Source of the DNA: Orenia metallireducens
Lineage (GTDB): Bacteria; Bacillota; Halanaerobiia; Halobacteroidales; Halobacteroidaceae
DNA length: 64,000 nucleotides
Assembly: GCF_001693735.1 (NCBI RefSeq)
Contig: NZ_LWDV01000006.1
Coordinates: 205,989 to 269,988 of the forward strand
Direction of reading: 5' to 3'
Positions 36,403 through 46,305 of the stretch are shown one piece after another. Under the pieces are notes generated by a model, which worked only from the letters and a program-made list of their open reading frames with translations, had not been told where the DNA came from and searched no databases. Made by a program: the position numbers and the translations under genes. Positions within the stretch are counted from its first letter, which is position 1, and every line of letters begins with the position of its first letter.

Positions 36403-38229
36403 CTACACATTGCTTGATACTAAAACTAACTCTTTCATCTCTTCAACCAATTGCTCAAAGACCTTTAAGGCCTTCTCAATAGGCTCAGGTGTGGTCATAT
36501 CTACCCCTGCTTGCTTTAATAGTTCAATTGGGTAATCTGAGCTTCCACCCTTTAAGAAGGTCAGATATTTATCTACAGCACTCTGTCCTTCCTCCAATAT
36601 CTTTTGGGATAAGGTTATTGCAGCAGAGAAACCAGTAGCATATTGGTATACATAGAAGTTATAATAGAAATGGGGAATTCGTGCCCATTCGATATTAATC
36701 TCATCATCTATTACAATATTTTGACCATAATATTTCTGATTTAAATCATGATACTCTTTTGCCAATAACTCTGGAGTTAAGGCTTGCCCTTGTTCGGATA
36801 AATCATGAATAGACTTCTCAAACTCTGCAAACATCGTCTGGCGATAGACAGTTCCTCTAAACTGTTCTAAATGATAATTTAAGATATACTTTCTTTTCTC
36901 TTCATCCTCAGTTGTCTTTAAGAGATACTGCATCAATAAGGCTTCATTTACTGTAGAAGCAACCTCAGCTACAAAGATACTATAATCGGCATAGAGGTAA
37001 GGCTGAGTCTGATTAGAATAATAAGAATGCATAGCATGACCTAGCTCATGAGCTAAGGTAAATAGATTATCGATACTATCGGTATAATTCATCAAGATAT
37101 ATGGATGAGCATCGTAGCAAGATGCTGAGTAAGCACCACTTCTCTTTCCTTTATTCTCATAAACATCAATCCAACTACTCTCAAAGGCCTCTTTAATAAC
37201 TTTCAAATACTCTTCTCCTAAAGGAGCTAAGGCTTCTAAGATAATATCTTGAGCCTCCTCATAAGTAACCTTCATCTCTACATCCTTAATGATTGGAGTA
37301 TACAAATCATACATATGTAGCTCATCAAGCTCTAAGGCAGCTTGGCGCAAGTTAATATAATTATACATAGAATCTAAATGCTTACTGACTGTGTCGATCA
37401 AGTTAGTATATACCTCTACAGGAATCTTATTTCCAGCTAGTGAGGCTTCTAAAGCATTCTCATAATTACGAACTTTTCTATAAAAAATGTTCTTCTTAAC
37501 ATTAGAGCTTAAGGTCATAGAGAGGGTATTCTCTAACTCCTGATAAGAACTATAATATGCTTTAAAGGCATCACGACGGATATGGCGATTCTTATCCTTT
37601 AGTAAATCAATATAGCGACCATGGGTGACCTCAATCTCCTCACCATCCTCACCCTTGATAGTAGGAAAAGCAATATCGGCATTATTGATCATCCCAAAGA
37701 TATTGCTAGGCCCTTGAGTAACCTCACCAGCTAATGCTATAATTTTCTCCTCTTGGGGGCTAAGATAATGTGCCTTTTGACGCATAATATCATCTAGATA
37801 ATGCTTATATAACTTTAACTCTTTCTTCTCCGCTAGATAAGAATCCAATTTATCGATAGGAATTTGAATAATCTCTGGTACCATAAAGGAGATAATACTA
37901 GCAAAATTACTATATAAGACTTGAATCCTTGCCTTCATTCCTTGATACTTATTATTTGTAGTATCCTCGTCATTCTTTCTAGCAGCATAACTATATAGCT
38001 TCTCTAGTACTCTATTTAATTCCATACTTAGATTTAATCCTGCTAATAAGGTATCAGCAGATTCACCTAACTTTCCTTTATACTCCTCCATCTCAGATAC
38101 TCTATCCTTTATCTGATTAAATTCCTCCTCCCAACTTTCATCATTTTCATATAGCTGACTTAAATCCCACTTATATTCTTCTGCTATCTCTTCTCTAGTC
38201 TTTAACTTCTTTGCTTGATTCTCTTCCAT
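36403..38229 (-). CDS. pepF: Oligoendopeptidase F
   Basis: 608-residue cytoplasmic M3 metallopeptidase that trims oligopeptides. Zinc motif LAHELGHAMHSYYS (HExxH) lies near residue 393, with the third ligand in FVAEVASTVNEALL. N-terminal helical region (EEYKWDLSQLYENDESWEEE) and C-terminal FYNFYVYQYATGFSAA are typical of PepF. Length is normal. GGAGGAATTTAG precedes the ATG. Monocistronic. Confidence 0.96.
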   Translation of the reverse strand: MEENQAKKLKTREEIAEEYKWDLSQLYENDESWEEEFNQIKDRVSEMEEYKGKLGESADTLLAGLNLSMELNRVLEKLYSYAARKNDEDTTNNKYQGMKARIQVLYSNFASIISFMVPEIIQIPIDKLDSYLAEKKELKLYKHYLDDIMRQKAHYLSPQEEKIIALAGEVTQGPSNIFGMINNADIAFPTIKGEDGEEIEVTHGRYIDLLKDKNRHIRRDAFKAYYSSYQELENTLSMTLSSNVKKNIFYRKVRNYENALEASLAGNKIPVEVYTNLIDTVSKHLDSMYNYINLRQAALELDELHMYDLYTPIIKDVEMKVTYEEAQDIILEALAPLGEEYLKVIKEAFESSWIDVYENKGKRSGAYSASCYDAHPYILMNYTDSIDNLFTLAHELGHAMHSYYSNQTQPYLYADYSIFVAEVASTVNEALLMQYLLKTTEDEEKRKYILNYHLEQFRGTVYRQTMFAEFEKSIHDLSEQGQALTPELLAKEYHDLNQKYYGQNIVIDDEINIEWARIPHFYYNFYVYQYATGFSAAITLSQKILEEGQSAVDKYLTFLKGGSSDYPIELLKQAGVDMTTPEPIEKALKVFEQLVEEMKELVLVSSNV

Positions 38230-38329
38230 CTAAATTCCTCCTTAAATATTCAGATATTAATTAGTGCTCTCAGATATGGCTTCTTGTTATATTTTACCTA
38301 ATTCCCATTAGAAATATCAAGGCTTTATT

Positions 38330-38737
38330 TAAAGCTTACTCTTAATATTATAGAAATAACCACCTTTTACCTTCTGCAAAGCTTGGAAAGCTAAAAAAGA
38401 TCATATTTGCTTTCATTAATTACCCCTTCTAACTCCTTTTTTTCTGTTTTCTTTATTGTAGCCTTAATAATCTTTTTACTCTACCGCTCCTCAATAGTCA
38501 AGCCTATAATGGTTCCACAAGAAAACCTACCAGCATAAGCAATGATATTAATAAAGTGCCCTATATCTTGTAAAACCTTGCTGACTATCAGAATATATAT
38601 TAATATCTCAAAAAAGCCAATAAATGCTGCTAAATACTTTCTTCTACTTACAACTATCTGTACCCGTAAAGTTCCTAAAGCTATGTCAAAGGCTCTGGCT
38701 AAAAAATTGCCAGAGTCCATAATATTATTTTAACCAT
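38330..38737 (-). pseudogene. Decayed UPF0316 (DUF5698/DUF2179) membrane-protein gene
   Basis: The original start is seen at 38737 after AAAGGAGATG: MVKIILWTLAIF, then a frameshift in a T6 run (38701-38706) moves the frame to LARAFDIALGTLRVQIVVSR, AAFIGFFEILIYILIVSKVL and AYAGRFSCGTIIGLTIEER. This is the DUF5698 membrane part of UPF0316 proteins. A stop follows at 38481, and only a broken trace of the C-terminal DUF2179 part remains (KKTEKKELEGVINESKYDLF). The 79-residue ORF in the middle is therefore a remnant, not a gene. Confidence 0.75.
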
Positions 38738-38810
38738 TATACATCTCCTTTATTGTATTATAAAATAAAAGTATTCATTCAATCTTTGAAACTAAAGATA
38801 GAGATTTAGA

Positions 38811-38882
38811 TAGTAACAGATGATAAGTAACAGAAAAGATGTTTACTCATTACCTGTCACCGCTTACTAAAGTGTTATAATA
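38811..38882. repeat. MITE-like repeat, short copy R7
   Basis: Contains AGTAACAGATGATAAGTAACAG, an inverted CATTACCTGTCACCGCTTACT, and the right-end motif AGTGTTATAATATATCCAT, the same plan as R3 at 7848. Confidence 0.35.
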
Positions 38883-38954
38883 TATCCATTATACACTAAG
38901 TATTAATTATCTATCTCAAAAGCTCCCTTTAAATTATATTAATACCCATAATAG

Positions 38955-38987
38955 AAAAGAGATAAAACCAAAGGCTTTATCTCTTTT
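38955..38987 (-). terminator. Terminator after metA
   Basis: Stem AAAAGAGATAAA/TTTATCTCTTTT touching the metA stop, T-rich on the minus strand. Confidence 0.8.
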
Positions 38988-39903
38988 AACTTATTTCATT
39001 TAAATTATATGGTGTCTGTTGATATACATAATAATTTAGCCAATTTGAGAATAGGAGATGAGCATGAGCTCTCCAATTAACTACTGGTTTTTGAGATGGA
39101 TCATCATTGAAGTAATAGTTCTTAGGAATATCAATCTCCAACCCTTTATTTACATCTCTCTCATACTCCCACTTTAAAGTATCTTTATCATATTCTGAAT
39201 GCCCTGTAACAAATATCTGCTTTCCATCCTTACTGGCTACCAGATAAATCCCAGCCTCCTTTGATTCGGCTAAAATTTCAAGTTCATCAACCTTCTCAAT
39301 ATCCTCTTTTCTAACCTCAGTATGGCGTGATTGTGGGACCACAAAATCATTATCAAAACCACGTAATAACTTAACATTTTTCTTATTAATAGTATGATGG
39401 AATACACCAAATAACTTCTGATTAAGGGGATACTTAGGAATACCATAATGGTAATAAAGCCCTGCTTGTGAAGCCCAACAGATATGAAAGGTTGATGTTA
39501 CATGATGAAGGCTCCACTCCATAATCTCTTGCAACTCCTCCCAATAATCGACCTCTTCAAAAGGCATCTGCTCTACTGGTGCTCCAGTAATGATTAATCC
39601 ATCAAAATTTTCATCTTTTATCTCATCAAATGTTTTATAAAAGGTACTTAAATGCTCCTCAGAAGTATTTTTCGCATCATGACTTTTAGGATGTAATAAA
39701 ACAATATCTACTTGTAATGGGCTATTACCCAATAATCGTAATAATTGAGTTTCAGTAACCTCTTTTATAGGCATTAAATTCAATATCACAATCTTTAAGG
39801 CACGAATATCCTGATGATAAGCCCTACTCTCCTTCATCACAAAGATATTCTCCTGTTCTAAAATCTCTGCTGCTGGTAAATTATCTGGAATATTAATCGG
39901 CAT
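38986..39903 (-). CDS. metA: Homoserine O-acyltransferase (MetA)
   Basis: Activates homoserine for methionine synthesis. 305 residues of the MetA type: [43 protein letters not shown], the catalytic Cys in [20 protein letters not shown], and later VPQSRHTEV and [10 protein letters not shown] (His-Glu of the triad). Despite the family name, many Firmicutes MetA proteins use acetyl-CoA; the acyl donor cannot be fixed here. Controlled by an S-box leader directly upstream. Confidence 0.95.
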   Translation of the reverse strand: MPINIPDNLPAAEILEQENIFVMKESRAYHQDIRALKIVILNLMPIKEVTETQLLRLLGNSPLQVDIVLLHPKSHDAKNTSEEHLSTFYKTFDEIKDENFDGLIITGAPVEQMPFEEVDYWEELQEIMEWSLHHVTSTFHICWASQAGLYYHYGIPKYPLNQKLFGVFHHTINKKNVKLLRGFDNDFVVPQSRHTEVRKEDIEKVDELEILAESKEAGIYLVASKDGKQIFVTGHSEYDKDTLKWEYERDVNKGLEIDIPKNYYFNDDPSQKPVVNWRAHAHLLFSNWLNYYVYQQTPYNLNEIS

Positions 39904-39936
39904 CTCTACTCACTCCTCTTAATTCTTATAATAAAA

Positions 39937-39963
39937 AATTCTCTTCTTAATAAGAAGAGAATT
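39937..39963 (-). terminator. S-box expression-platform terminator
   Basis: AATTCTCTTCTT/AAGAAGAGAATT followed by TTTTTT on the minus strand, between the S-box aptamer and metA. Ends transcription when SAM is bound (family knowledge). Confidence 0.9.
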
Positions 39964-39973
39964 GAATTTACTC

Positions 39974-40080
39974 CTCTTATCTCTCAACATCACATGGATA
40001 TTGCTGGAATTAGCACCTTCCTTTTAAAAAGGGGGTTGCTGGGTTTCATCGGGCCAGTCCCTCCACCACTCTGGATAAGA
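39974..40080 (-). promoter_or_regulatory. SAM-I (S-box) riboswitch
   Basis: On the minus strand: P1 CTTATC/GATAAG, the conserved GAGGGACTGGCCCGATGAAA core, CCCAGCAACC, GGAAGGTGCTAATTCCAGC, and the closing strand TGAGAGATAAG. These are the hallmark elements of S-box aptamers in order. It sits upstream of metA with a terminator between, so high SAM should shut off metA. Confidence 0.97.
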
Positions 40081-40260
40081 ATTATTTTCTTTTTCTACAA
40101 TAGTAACATATATTATCAGCTGTGTCAATTCTTTATTAATCAGCTTATTGTATTCCATAATTAAATTTCTCAAATATTTTATTAGACTTTAAGGATAATT
40201 ATTACTATAGATAGTCATCTTATTTTAGAGTAAAATTTAAAAGTATCATTACCAATAGAT

Positions 40261-40546
40261 AATACACACTTTTTGAATTTACAATTGACTTTGTATTGGG
40301 CTGTATTTGCCACGCAGTGGTTGCTTTATAACCCTGAAGGTAAAACTCAACTCGTAGGTTTGGTTACTTTTGTGGCAATGAGCTTTGAAAGAAGCGGTAT
40401 TTCTTCCTCAATGATGCCTTTGGGTACAAAAGTAACACGAGAACACCCTAAAAGAAGTGCCCTTGGGGTGAAAGCTGCTAAGCTTTCCCGTAATAATTTT
40501 TTAATAAATCTATTTGTTTACTTTCTAAAGTAAAAGTGTTGCAATA
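40261..40546. repeat. Longer member of the TTGCGACA-end repeat family, R5
   Basis: Left end ACACACTTTTTG and right end AAAAGTGTTGCAATATCCC match the family ends. Internal inverted repeat TTACTTTTGT/ACAAAAGTAA. An 86-codon open frame runs through it (40273-40533), but its start has no ribosome site and the frame extends into the repeat ends, so I do not call it a gene. Confidence 0.45.
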
Positions 40547-40601
40547 TCCCCACTAACTCTCACCTTATAACCAATATAATCATCAGTGATTAATAACAAA
40601 C

Positions 40602-40625
40602 AAAAAAGATAGCTTAATGCTATCT
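40602..40625 (-). terminator. Terminator after the CBS-GGDEF gene
   Basis: AGATAGC/GCTATCT stem followed by TTTTTTG on the minus strand. Confidence 0.8.
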
Positions 40626-40648
40626 AAAAGGTTATAATTAATCTTATT

Positions 40649-41776
40649 TTAATTTCTGCGTAATTCACGTTGATAATTACTACCATCCATCTTCTTAACA
40701 CGCTTCTTAACTTCGGCAGCAATATCACTTACCTTCAAATGACTATTTATCTCTCTGTCTTTATTACTAACAATAGCTATCGAGATACTTACTAGAGGAG
40801 TCTTGCAGATATTACCTTGTCTATCCTTTGTCATGATATATCCCTGTTGCCTATCCTCTTCATTGAAAAATTTCTTAATTTCTAGGTCAAATATATCAAT
40901 TATACTCTGACTAATTAACGCATCTTTTTCAGGAATAGTAACTATTACAAAATCATCTCCACCAATATGCCCTACAAAATCACCTTCATCTCCAACATGT
41001 ATCACCACTTCTTTTAATAACTCTGCTGTATAGCTAATAACTTGATCACCTTTTTTATAGCCATAATAATCATTATAAGCTTTAAAATTATCTAAATCTA
41101 TATAAAGAACTGAAAAGATCTTATTCTTTAAAATCCTTTCTGTAACCTCTCTTTCAATCATTATATTTCCAGGTAGATTTGTTAAGGGATTCAAATTTTT
41201 AGCATGCTCAATCTTTAATTTAGAAAATTTGTCTAACAAATTTTTGATAGATACTACACCTAGGTATTTATCATCTTTAGTTACTATTATACAGTCATAT
41301 ATGTTATCAATATCTCTACTCATAGCCTGAGTAGATACCTCTTCAATAGGAGTGTTGGCATCTACTATCAATGGATTTTTATCCATGATTAATTTAACTG
41401 ATCTATCGATAAATATCGAGTACCCATAACGGGTTCCTAGTCTAGAAAAGATTTTATTCTTCATCAATAGACCTACTGGTTTGTCATCATCTAAAACTAC
41501 TATTTCCTGCAAACAACCATAGTCCTCAAACATTTCAATTGCTTTATTTGTTTTAGTATCTAAACTTACTGTTAACTCTCTTTTGATCAACTCTCCAATA
41601 ACAACTCCAACTAAAGATTTACTCTTTGCTCTACTAACCTTAGATAGGTGATGGTCATTATCTAATTCACTCATTAAGCTATCCTGATTAGGTTGAATAG
41701 GATTTCTCATCTTTTTCACTTCTATTACTCCCTTAACATTTGCCAACATATGATTTATTTTAGATATAGTATTCAA
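40649..41776 (-). CDS. CBS-pair diguanylate cyclase (CBS-GGDEF)
   Basis: 375 residues. After about 50 unstructured residues come two CBS repeats (ELTVSLDTKTNKAIEMFEDY; NPLIVDANTPIEEVSTQA) and a GGDEF domain (about 205-370) with LTNLPGNIMIE, YIDLDNFKAYND and active-site loop GGDDF. Predicted to make cyclic-di-GMP under control of a ligand bound by the CBS pair. It closely parallels the C-terminal two thirds of the 577-residue EAL-CBS-GGDEF protein encoded at 46678, with the EAL domain lacking. Confidence 0.9.
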   Translation of the reverse strand: MNTISKINHMLANVKGVIEVKKMRNPIQPNQDSLMSELDNDHHLSKVSRAKSKSLVGVVIGELIKRELTVSLDTKTNKAIEMFEDYGCLQEIVVLDDDKPVGLLMKNKIFSRLGTRYGYSIFIDRSVKLIMDKNPLIVDANTPIEEVSTQAMSRDIDNIYDCIIVTKDDKYLGVVSIKNLLDKFSKLKIEHAKNLNPLTNLPGNIMIEREVTERILKNKIFSVLYIDLDNFKAYNDYYGYKKGDQVISYTAELLKEVVIHVGDEGDFVGHIGGDDFVIVTIPEKDALISQSIIDIFDLEIKKFFNEEDRQQGYIMTKDRQGNICKTPLVSISIAIVSNKDREINSHLKVSDIAAEVKKRVKKMDGSNYQRELRRN

Positions 41777-41982
41777 AAATTGCTCCCTCCTATATCAATA
41801 ATCTTTTTCAGTAAGATTTTTTATCCATAACTCCACCCTTTATTTCTTCCTAAAAGATAAGCTTAACTAATGTAATTTTTCTAATAAATGGAATATTTCT
41901 AAGTTACATAATAACAAATAAATATTAACATAGAATTACAATTAAATTAATACTTTGTTAATAAAATTAAAATAGATATTTT

Positions 41983-43143
41983 TTAATCAGAAACTTCTAC
42001 ATTTTTTACCATTTCTATCTCTTTTTCTTTATCAAATATTGCTCTGATATCGATAGAATATGTCCAACCAGCAAAAAAGGCTGTAATAGGTGCCACCAAT
42101 ACCAGACCAATACTCCCTGTTAATGTCCGTAATATCTCTGCAGATACCATCTTAAAATTCAACATTCTACTAAAAGTTGAGTTTTTAGTCATAAATAACA
42201 TTAGTAAGGTAAGGTATCCTCCAGAATAGGCCAAAAGTAAAGTAGTCGTCATAGTCCCAATTACTGCTCTTCCAACATTAAAACCCGATTGAATTAACTC
42301 TCCCCTCTCAATATCAGGTCTCTTTAACTTTATCTCTTCCATAGAAGCTGCGATATCCATCGCAATATCCATTGCAGCTCCTGAAGCACCGATTACTATA
42401 GCAGCATAAAAAATATCCTTCATATCCAAGTCCAGATGACCACTAAATAATAAGGTCTCTGCAAAGGGTGAAGTCATCCCCATCAACTCTAAACGATTAC
42501 CAAAAAAGACTGTGATTCCTATAGTAATAGCCAACCCTGATATTGTTCCAACAAAAGCAGCTAATCCTTTTCTATTAAAACCAGCTACTGCAAAGATAAT
42601 AATAGCAGATAATAATAGTAAAATTACTGAGGATAATAATAGAGGATTTTTACCCTCTAATAATCCTGGAATCAGGAAGTTCCAAATCAAATATAGACTT
42701 GCTATAAAAGAGAATAATGCTTTAACCCCTGTATAACCAGCATACAAGATTAATAATAATACAAAAAAACCAAAAAGTAATAATTCCCAATTTTGTCGAT
42801 AGAGATCTATAGCCTTGGCACTGATTATTTGATTGTTTTTTTCTAAGAGAGCAACTACTATCTTATCACCCTCTTTATAATAATTATCTATATCTAGCTT
42901 GCCAAGTAAATTATTTGATGCTGATATCTTTTCTCCTTTATATCTACCTTCTAAGATTTTAACCTGCAAGGATTGAAAGCCAATCTTTGAGATACCAGCT
43001 TGAATCATATCACTATTATCAGTATCTAAAACAATAGCCTTAACCTCTAAATTTCCCCATTCATCTTTAGAGTGTATATTAATAAATAATCCCATTATCA
43101 TTAGAATTATTGCTAATATCACCATTACTTTAACTTTTCTCAT
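41983..43143 (-). CDS. YibE/F-family membrane protein
   Basis: 386 residues. An N-terminal helix is followed by a small extracytoplasmic beta domain (VKILEGRYKGEKISASNNLL, EGDKIVVALLEKNNQIISA), then seven or eight helices with the YibE/F motif GASGAAMDIAMDIAASMEEI, FNVGRAVIGTMTTTLLLAYSGG and LRTLTGSIGLVLVAPITAF. Transport function suspected but not established for the family. ATG 43143 was chosen, with GGGGTGG upstream; the longer frame begins at an unsupported TTG. Sits between c-di-GMP and alkaline phosphatase genes. Confidence 0.88.
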   Translation of the reverse strand: MRKVKVMVILAIILMIMGLFINIHSKDEWGNLEVKAIVLDTDNSDMIQAGISKIGFQSLQVKILEGRYKGEKISASNNLLGKLDIDNYYKEGDKIVVALLEKNNQIISAKAIDLYRQNWELLLFGFFVLLLILYAGYTGVKALFSFIASLYLIWNFLIPGLLEGKNPLLLSSVILLLLSAIIIFAVAGFNRKGLAAFVGTISGLAITIGITVFFGNRLELMGMTSPFAETLLFSGHLDLDMKDIFYAAIVIGASGAAMDIAMDIAASMEEIKLKRPDIERGELIQSGFNVGRAVIGTMTTTLLLAYSGGYLTLLMLFMTKNSTFSRMLNFKMVSAEILRTLTGSIGLVLVAPITAFFAGWTYSIDIRAIFDKEKEIEMVKNVEVSD

Positions 43144-43184
43144 CCAAACCACCCCAGATAAATTTATAGTCTTTTTCAAATTAT

Positions 43185-43213
43185 AAATAGTCGGGATTTA
43201 ATCCCGACTATTT
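43185..43213 (-). terminator. Terminator after the alkaline phosphatase gene
   Basis: AAATAGTCGGGATT/AATCCCGACTATTT, near-perfect stem about 100 bp past the stop at 43310. Confidence 0.75.
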
Positions 43214-43309
43214 ATTTTAATAATAGATTATAATCTCTTTATATTTTAATTACTAATCATTTATATTTAATTTCTTCTTATTTAAATTTAGACTTAGATA
43301 AAACATTTA

Positions 43310-44791
43310 TTATCTTGCTAATTCAACTTCCATTACTTTTGCCATCGTTTTAGCAATTTCAGTATTATCTTTATATCCCCCAAAGTTATCTGCTCCAACA
43401 CCTACAGCAGATAAAGGAATTGAAGTGGCAGAGTGAGCATAAGTAGTCCATTGTAAGTTTGCTCTCTCTGATAGAACATGAGTTGTAGCAATTGCTACTG
43501 GATCATAACCACCATATTCTCTAGCAGAAGCTTTATGCCCTTTATCTACCATATCCATAGCCTTTACAATCTCTGCCTTCTCTTGAACAGTTAGATTGCT
43601 CAACCCTAAATTTTTATCAATATAACTAAAGAATTCATCTCTATTACCATTATACTTACCTTCTCCATAATTCAATACATCTGCAGTAGATACTTTAACA
43701 GCAGCTAACTTATCTACATTTAAGAAGTAATTCTTAGCAAAACCTAGACCAACACCACCAGTTTCATGATCTCCTACTACCACAATCAAAGTCTCTTTTG
43801 GATGAGCTTGATAAAACTTATAAGCCTTACTGATAGCTCTATCAAAGGCTAAAGTATCATGTAACATACCAGCAGGATCATTGGCATGTGCTGCATGATC
43901 AATTCTTCCGCCTTCAATCATCATAAAGAATCCATTATCATACTTAGACAATACATCAACACCCTTTTCAGTCATTTCAGCCAAACTTGGCAGTTTATTA
44001 ACATCTCTATCGATCTCATAAGGTAGATGACTATAAGTGAACAGAGCTACCACTTTTTCCTTTCCTTGTGGTGCAAAGCTTCTAAATTGAGTAGTATCTG
44101 CTTCTGAAATAAAGGTATTATACCCTTTGTTTTTAAATTCCTTAACTAAATCTCTATCATCTTTTCTCTTAGACTTTAATTCTCCACCTTTAGGTACAAA
44201 ATATCTATAACCACCAGCTGCTAAGAACTCAACACCACTCTCTACGTATTGAGCAGCAATCTCATTCTCTTTATTACGATTATCAATATGAGTAGCAAAA
44301 CTAGCTGGAGTAGCATGGGTTAATCTAGTAGTAGATACCAAACCAGTAGCCATTCCCTTCTCTTTAGCTACCTCAGCAAGAGTCTTAAGATTCGTTCCAT
44401 CTGGCAATTGAGCAATTACTCCATTATTTGTCTTATATCCAGTAGCCAAAGCTGTTCCTGCTGCTGCAGAATCTGTTACCAATGAATCAGCAGAGTATGT
44501 AGTATTAATTCCTGCTACTGGGAATTGATCCATCAATAATTTAGCATTTTGGTCTTTACTTTGATACTTAAAATAATATTCAGCCAATTGTCGTTGAGCA
44601 GGTCCTAAACCATCACCTATAAAGTAGAATACATACTTAGGTGCTTTAACCTCTTCTATTTTTTTAACTTCATTTTTTGTCTCTACTGGCTTAGAACTCA
44701 TAGCTTCTACTGCAATAGAGCTTAACCCTGATAGTAATACAATAGCAACTAAAACAAATAATAAACTTTTAGAGAATATACCTTTTTTCAA
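43310..44791 (-). CDS. Alkaline phosphatase (PhoA-type), secreted
   Basis: 493 residues. A signal peptide (SLLFVLVAIVLLSGLSSIAVEA) is followed by FYFIGDGLGPAQRQ (metal Asp), the nucleophile site LVTDSAAAGTALATG (Ser), MIEGGRIDHAAHANDPAG and VVVGDHETGGVGL (zinc ligands). Releases phosphate from organic esters outside the cytoplasm. Start is TTG with AAGGAGGAG upstream. Four PhoP-box-like repeats lie about 100-140 bp upstream, fitting induction by phosphate limitation, in line with the polyphosphate genes elsewhere in the window. Confidence 0.94.
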   Translation of the reverse strand: MKKGIFSKSLLFVLVAIVLLSGLSSIAVEAMSSKPVETKNEVKKIEEVKAPKYVFYFIGDGLGPAQRQLAEYYFKYQSKDQNAKLLMDQFPVAGINTTYSADSLVTDSAAAGTALATGYKTNNGVIAQLPDGTNLKTLAEVAKEKGMATGLVSTTRLTHATPASFATHIDNRNKENEIAAQYVESGVEFLAAGGYRYFVPKGGELKSKRKDDRDLVKEFKNKGYNTFISEADTTQFRSFAPQGKEKVVALFTYSHLPYEIDRDVNKLPSLAEMTEKGVDVLSKYDNGFFMMIEGGRIDHAAHANDPAGMLHDTLAFDRAISKAYKFYQAHPKETLIVVVGDHETGGVGLGFAKNYFLNVDKLAAVKVSTADVLNYGEGKYNGNRDEFFSYIDKNLGLSNLTVQEKAEIVKAMDMVDKGHKASAREYGGYDPVAIATTHVLSERANLQWTTYAHSATSIPLSAVGVGADNFGGYKDNTEIAKTMAKVMEVELAR

Positions 44792-44892
44792 AATCTTTCT
44801 CCTCCTTATTATCTTATCTAAATTGTAGTATTAGAAAGTTATAATCAACTTCCTTATTTAAGTATTATTATCACATATCTATATTACAGTGA

Positions 44893-44931
44893 TTTTGAAA
44901 TAATATTAATATTCTGTTAACATCTTCTTAA
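44893..44931 (-). promoter_or_regulatory. PhoP-box-like site upstream of alkaline phosphatase
   Basis: On the minus strand four hexamers lie in 11-bp register: TTAAGA-N5-TTAACA-N5-TTAATA-N5-TCAAAA. The B. subtilis PhoP consensus is TT(A/T/C)ACA with 4-6 bp spacers; the middle two fit best. Position and target gene support a Pho regulon operator. Inference from pattern. Confidence 0.5.
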
Positions 44932-45024
44932 ATTGATAATTTTTATTAAACCACTATTTTTATTCTTATATAAATTTGTTCAAATTTATAAGTATGGTTA
45001 GCTGCTAAATAAACTTTTCATAAT

Positions 45025-45060
45025 AAGAAGGATGGCTGCTATATAGCAGCCATCCTTCTT
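45025..45060 (-). terminator. Perfect 36-bp palindrome after the EAL-CBS gene
   Basis: AAGAAGGATGGCTGCTAT and its exact complement, 10 bp past the stop. The stem is GC-rich but only a weak T-run follows, so termination is likely rather than certain. Confidence 0.75.
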
Positions 45061-45069
45061 ATTCAACCT

Positions 45070-46305
45070 TTATATCACTAATCTTTGAAACAATTCATTA
45101 AAATAGCTTGTATCTACTTTCTCTCTTGTATCTGAATTTAGGCAAAATTTTAAGAGCTCTTTAATAGAGACAGTCCCAAAGTAATTATCATCTTTAGTAA
45201 TGATAATACAATCATATAAGTCTACTAAATCTCTTCTCATAGACTTATCGATTACCTCCTCAATAGTGGTATAATAATCAACCTTTAAGGGGTTCTGTTT
45301 TATAATCTCAAATATATCTCTATTCCTATCTAAATTATTATATAAAGCTCGATTTCTAGTTATTAAGCCAACTATGCTTTCATTGTCTAAAACCACTAAG
45401 CTCCCTAATCCTCTATCCTCTTCAAAAATATCTATTATCCGATTTATATCAGTTGAAATATCTATAGTAGTATTTCTTTTAGCAACCTTACCAATAGTAT
45501 TTTGATCTACAAACCCCTTTTTCTCCTTATTCTTCCTTAAAATATAATCTACAATCTCTAAATTATAGCCAATCTTCTCCTGTGGTCTAGCAATCAGATA
45601 TCCTTGTCCATAGTCAACTCCCATAGCCAAGAGAGTATCTAATTCAGCCATCGTCTCAATCCCTTCAGCAATAACCTTAGAATTAATTTTTCTAGAAAAC
45701 CTCATAAATGTCTCCAGTAAAGCCTGTTTAATCGGTTCTTTATCAATATCTTGAATCAAAGAACGATCTAACTTAATATAATTATAAGAGATAGAGACTA
45801 TAGATTGTAACCCTGAATACCCTGCTCCAGTATCATCTATAGCAATCTGATAGCCTTGTTGCTTATAATGATCTAAAGCCAACCTAAAGCTATTATAATC
45901 ATCAATACAAGTCGTCTCTGTCAATTCAATTACTATATCCTCTTGAGAGATATGTATATTGTCTATAATCTCTTTAGTTATACCGCTCTTAAAATTATTA
46001 TCATAAATTACCCCTGGATCAACATTGAGAAATAGTTTGCCCCCGCTAATTATAGTTTTACTATTCAATAAAGCTTTCTCTCGACAGACCTGCTCTAATG
46101 TAAAGAGCATATTATGCTTTCTAGCCAAGTTAAATAGTTTGTAAGGGCTTTCTAATTCACTACCTTCAGGCCCCCTACTTAAAGCTTCATAACCTAATAT
46201 TTGACCATCTTTCAAATCAATTATAGGTTGGAAAAGAGTTCTTATACTCTTATTATCAATAACCTTCTTTAAATCCTCTAAGAGGATCTTATCTTTTATC
46301 TCCAT
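45070..46305 (-). CDS. EAL-domain c-di-GMP phosphodiesterase with CBS pair
   Basis: 411 residues. EAL domain (about 10-250): LGYEALSRGPEG, LFLNVDPGVIYD, IVIELTETT, AIDDTGAGYSG and VIAEGIE, all catalytic signatures present. A CBS pair follows (TIDISTDINRIIDIFEEDRG; YYTTIEEVIDKSMRRD). Predicted to cleave c-di-GMP. It matches the N-terminal two thirds of the EAL-CBS-GGDEF protein next door; the GGDEF part is absent. ATG 46305 was chosen (GGGAGG upstream) over a TTG five codons earlier. Confidence 0.92.
   Translation of the reverse strand: MEIKDKILLEDLKKVIDNKSIRTLFQPIIDLKDGQILGYEALSRGPEGSELESPYKLFNLARKHNMLFTLEQVCREKALLNSKTIISGGKLFLNVDPGVIYDNNFKSGITKEIIDNIHISQEDIVIELTETTCIDDYNSFRLALDHYKQQGYQIAIDDTGAGYSGLQSIVSISYNYIKLDRSLIQDIDKEPIKQALLETFMRFSRKINSKVIAEGIETMAELDTLLAMGVDYGQGYLIARPQEKIGYNLEIVDYILRKNKEKKGFVDQNTIGKVAKRNTTIDISTDINRIIDIFEEDRGLGSLVVLDNESIVGLITRNRALYNNLDRNRDIFEIIKQNPLKVDYYTTIEEVIDKSMRRDLVDLYDCIIITKDDNYFGTVSIKELLKFCLNSDTREKVDTSYFNELFQRLVI

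Noticed and set aside
38481..38720. 79-residue frame as a complete small membrane protein
   Set aside because: It lacks the true start, which lies in another frame at 38737, and lacks the C-terminal domain; treated as part of a pseudogene.
40273..40533. 86-codon open frame in repeat R5
   Set aside because: No ribosome site, start lies inside the left repeat end, and the composition follows the inverted-repeat interior rather than a protein.
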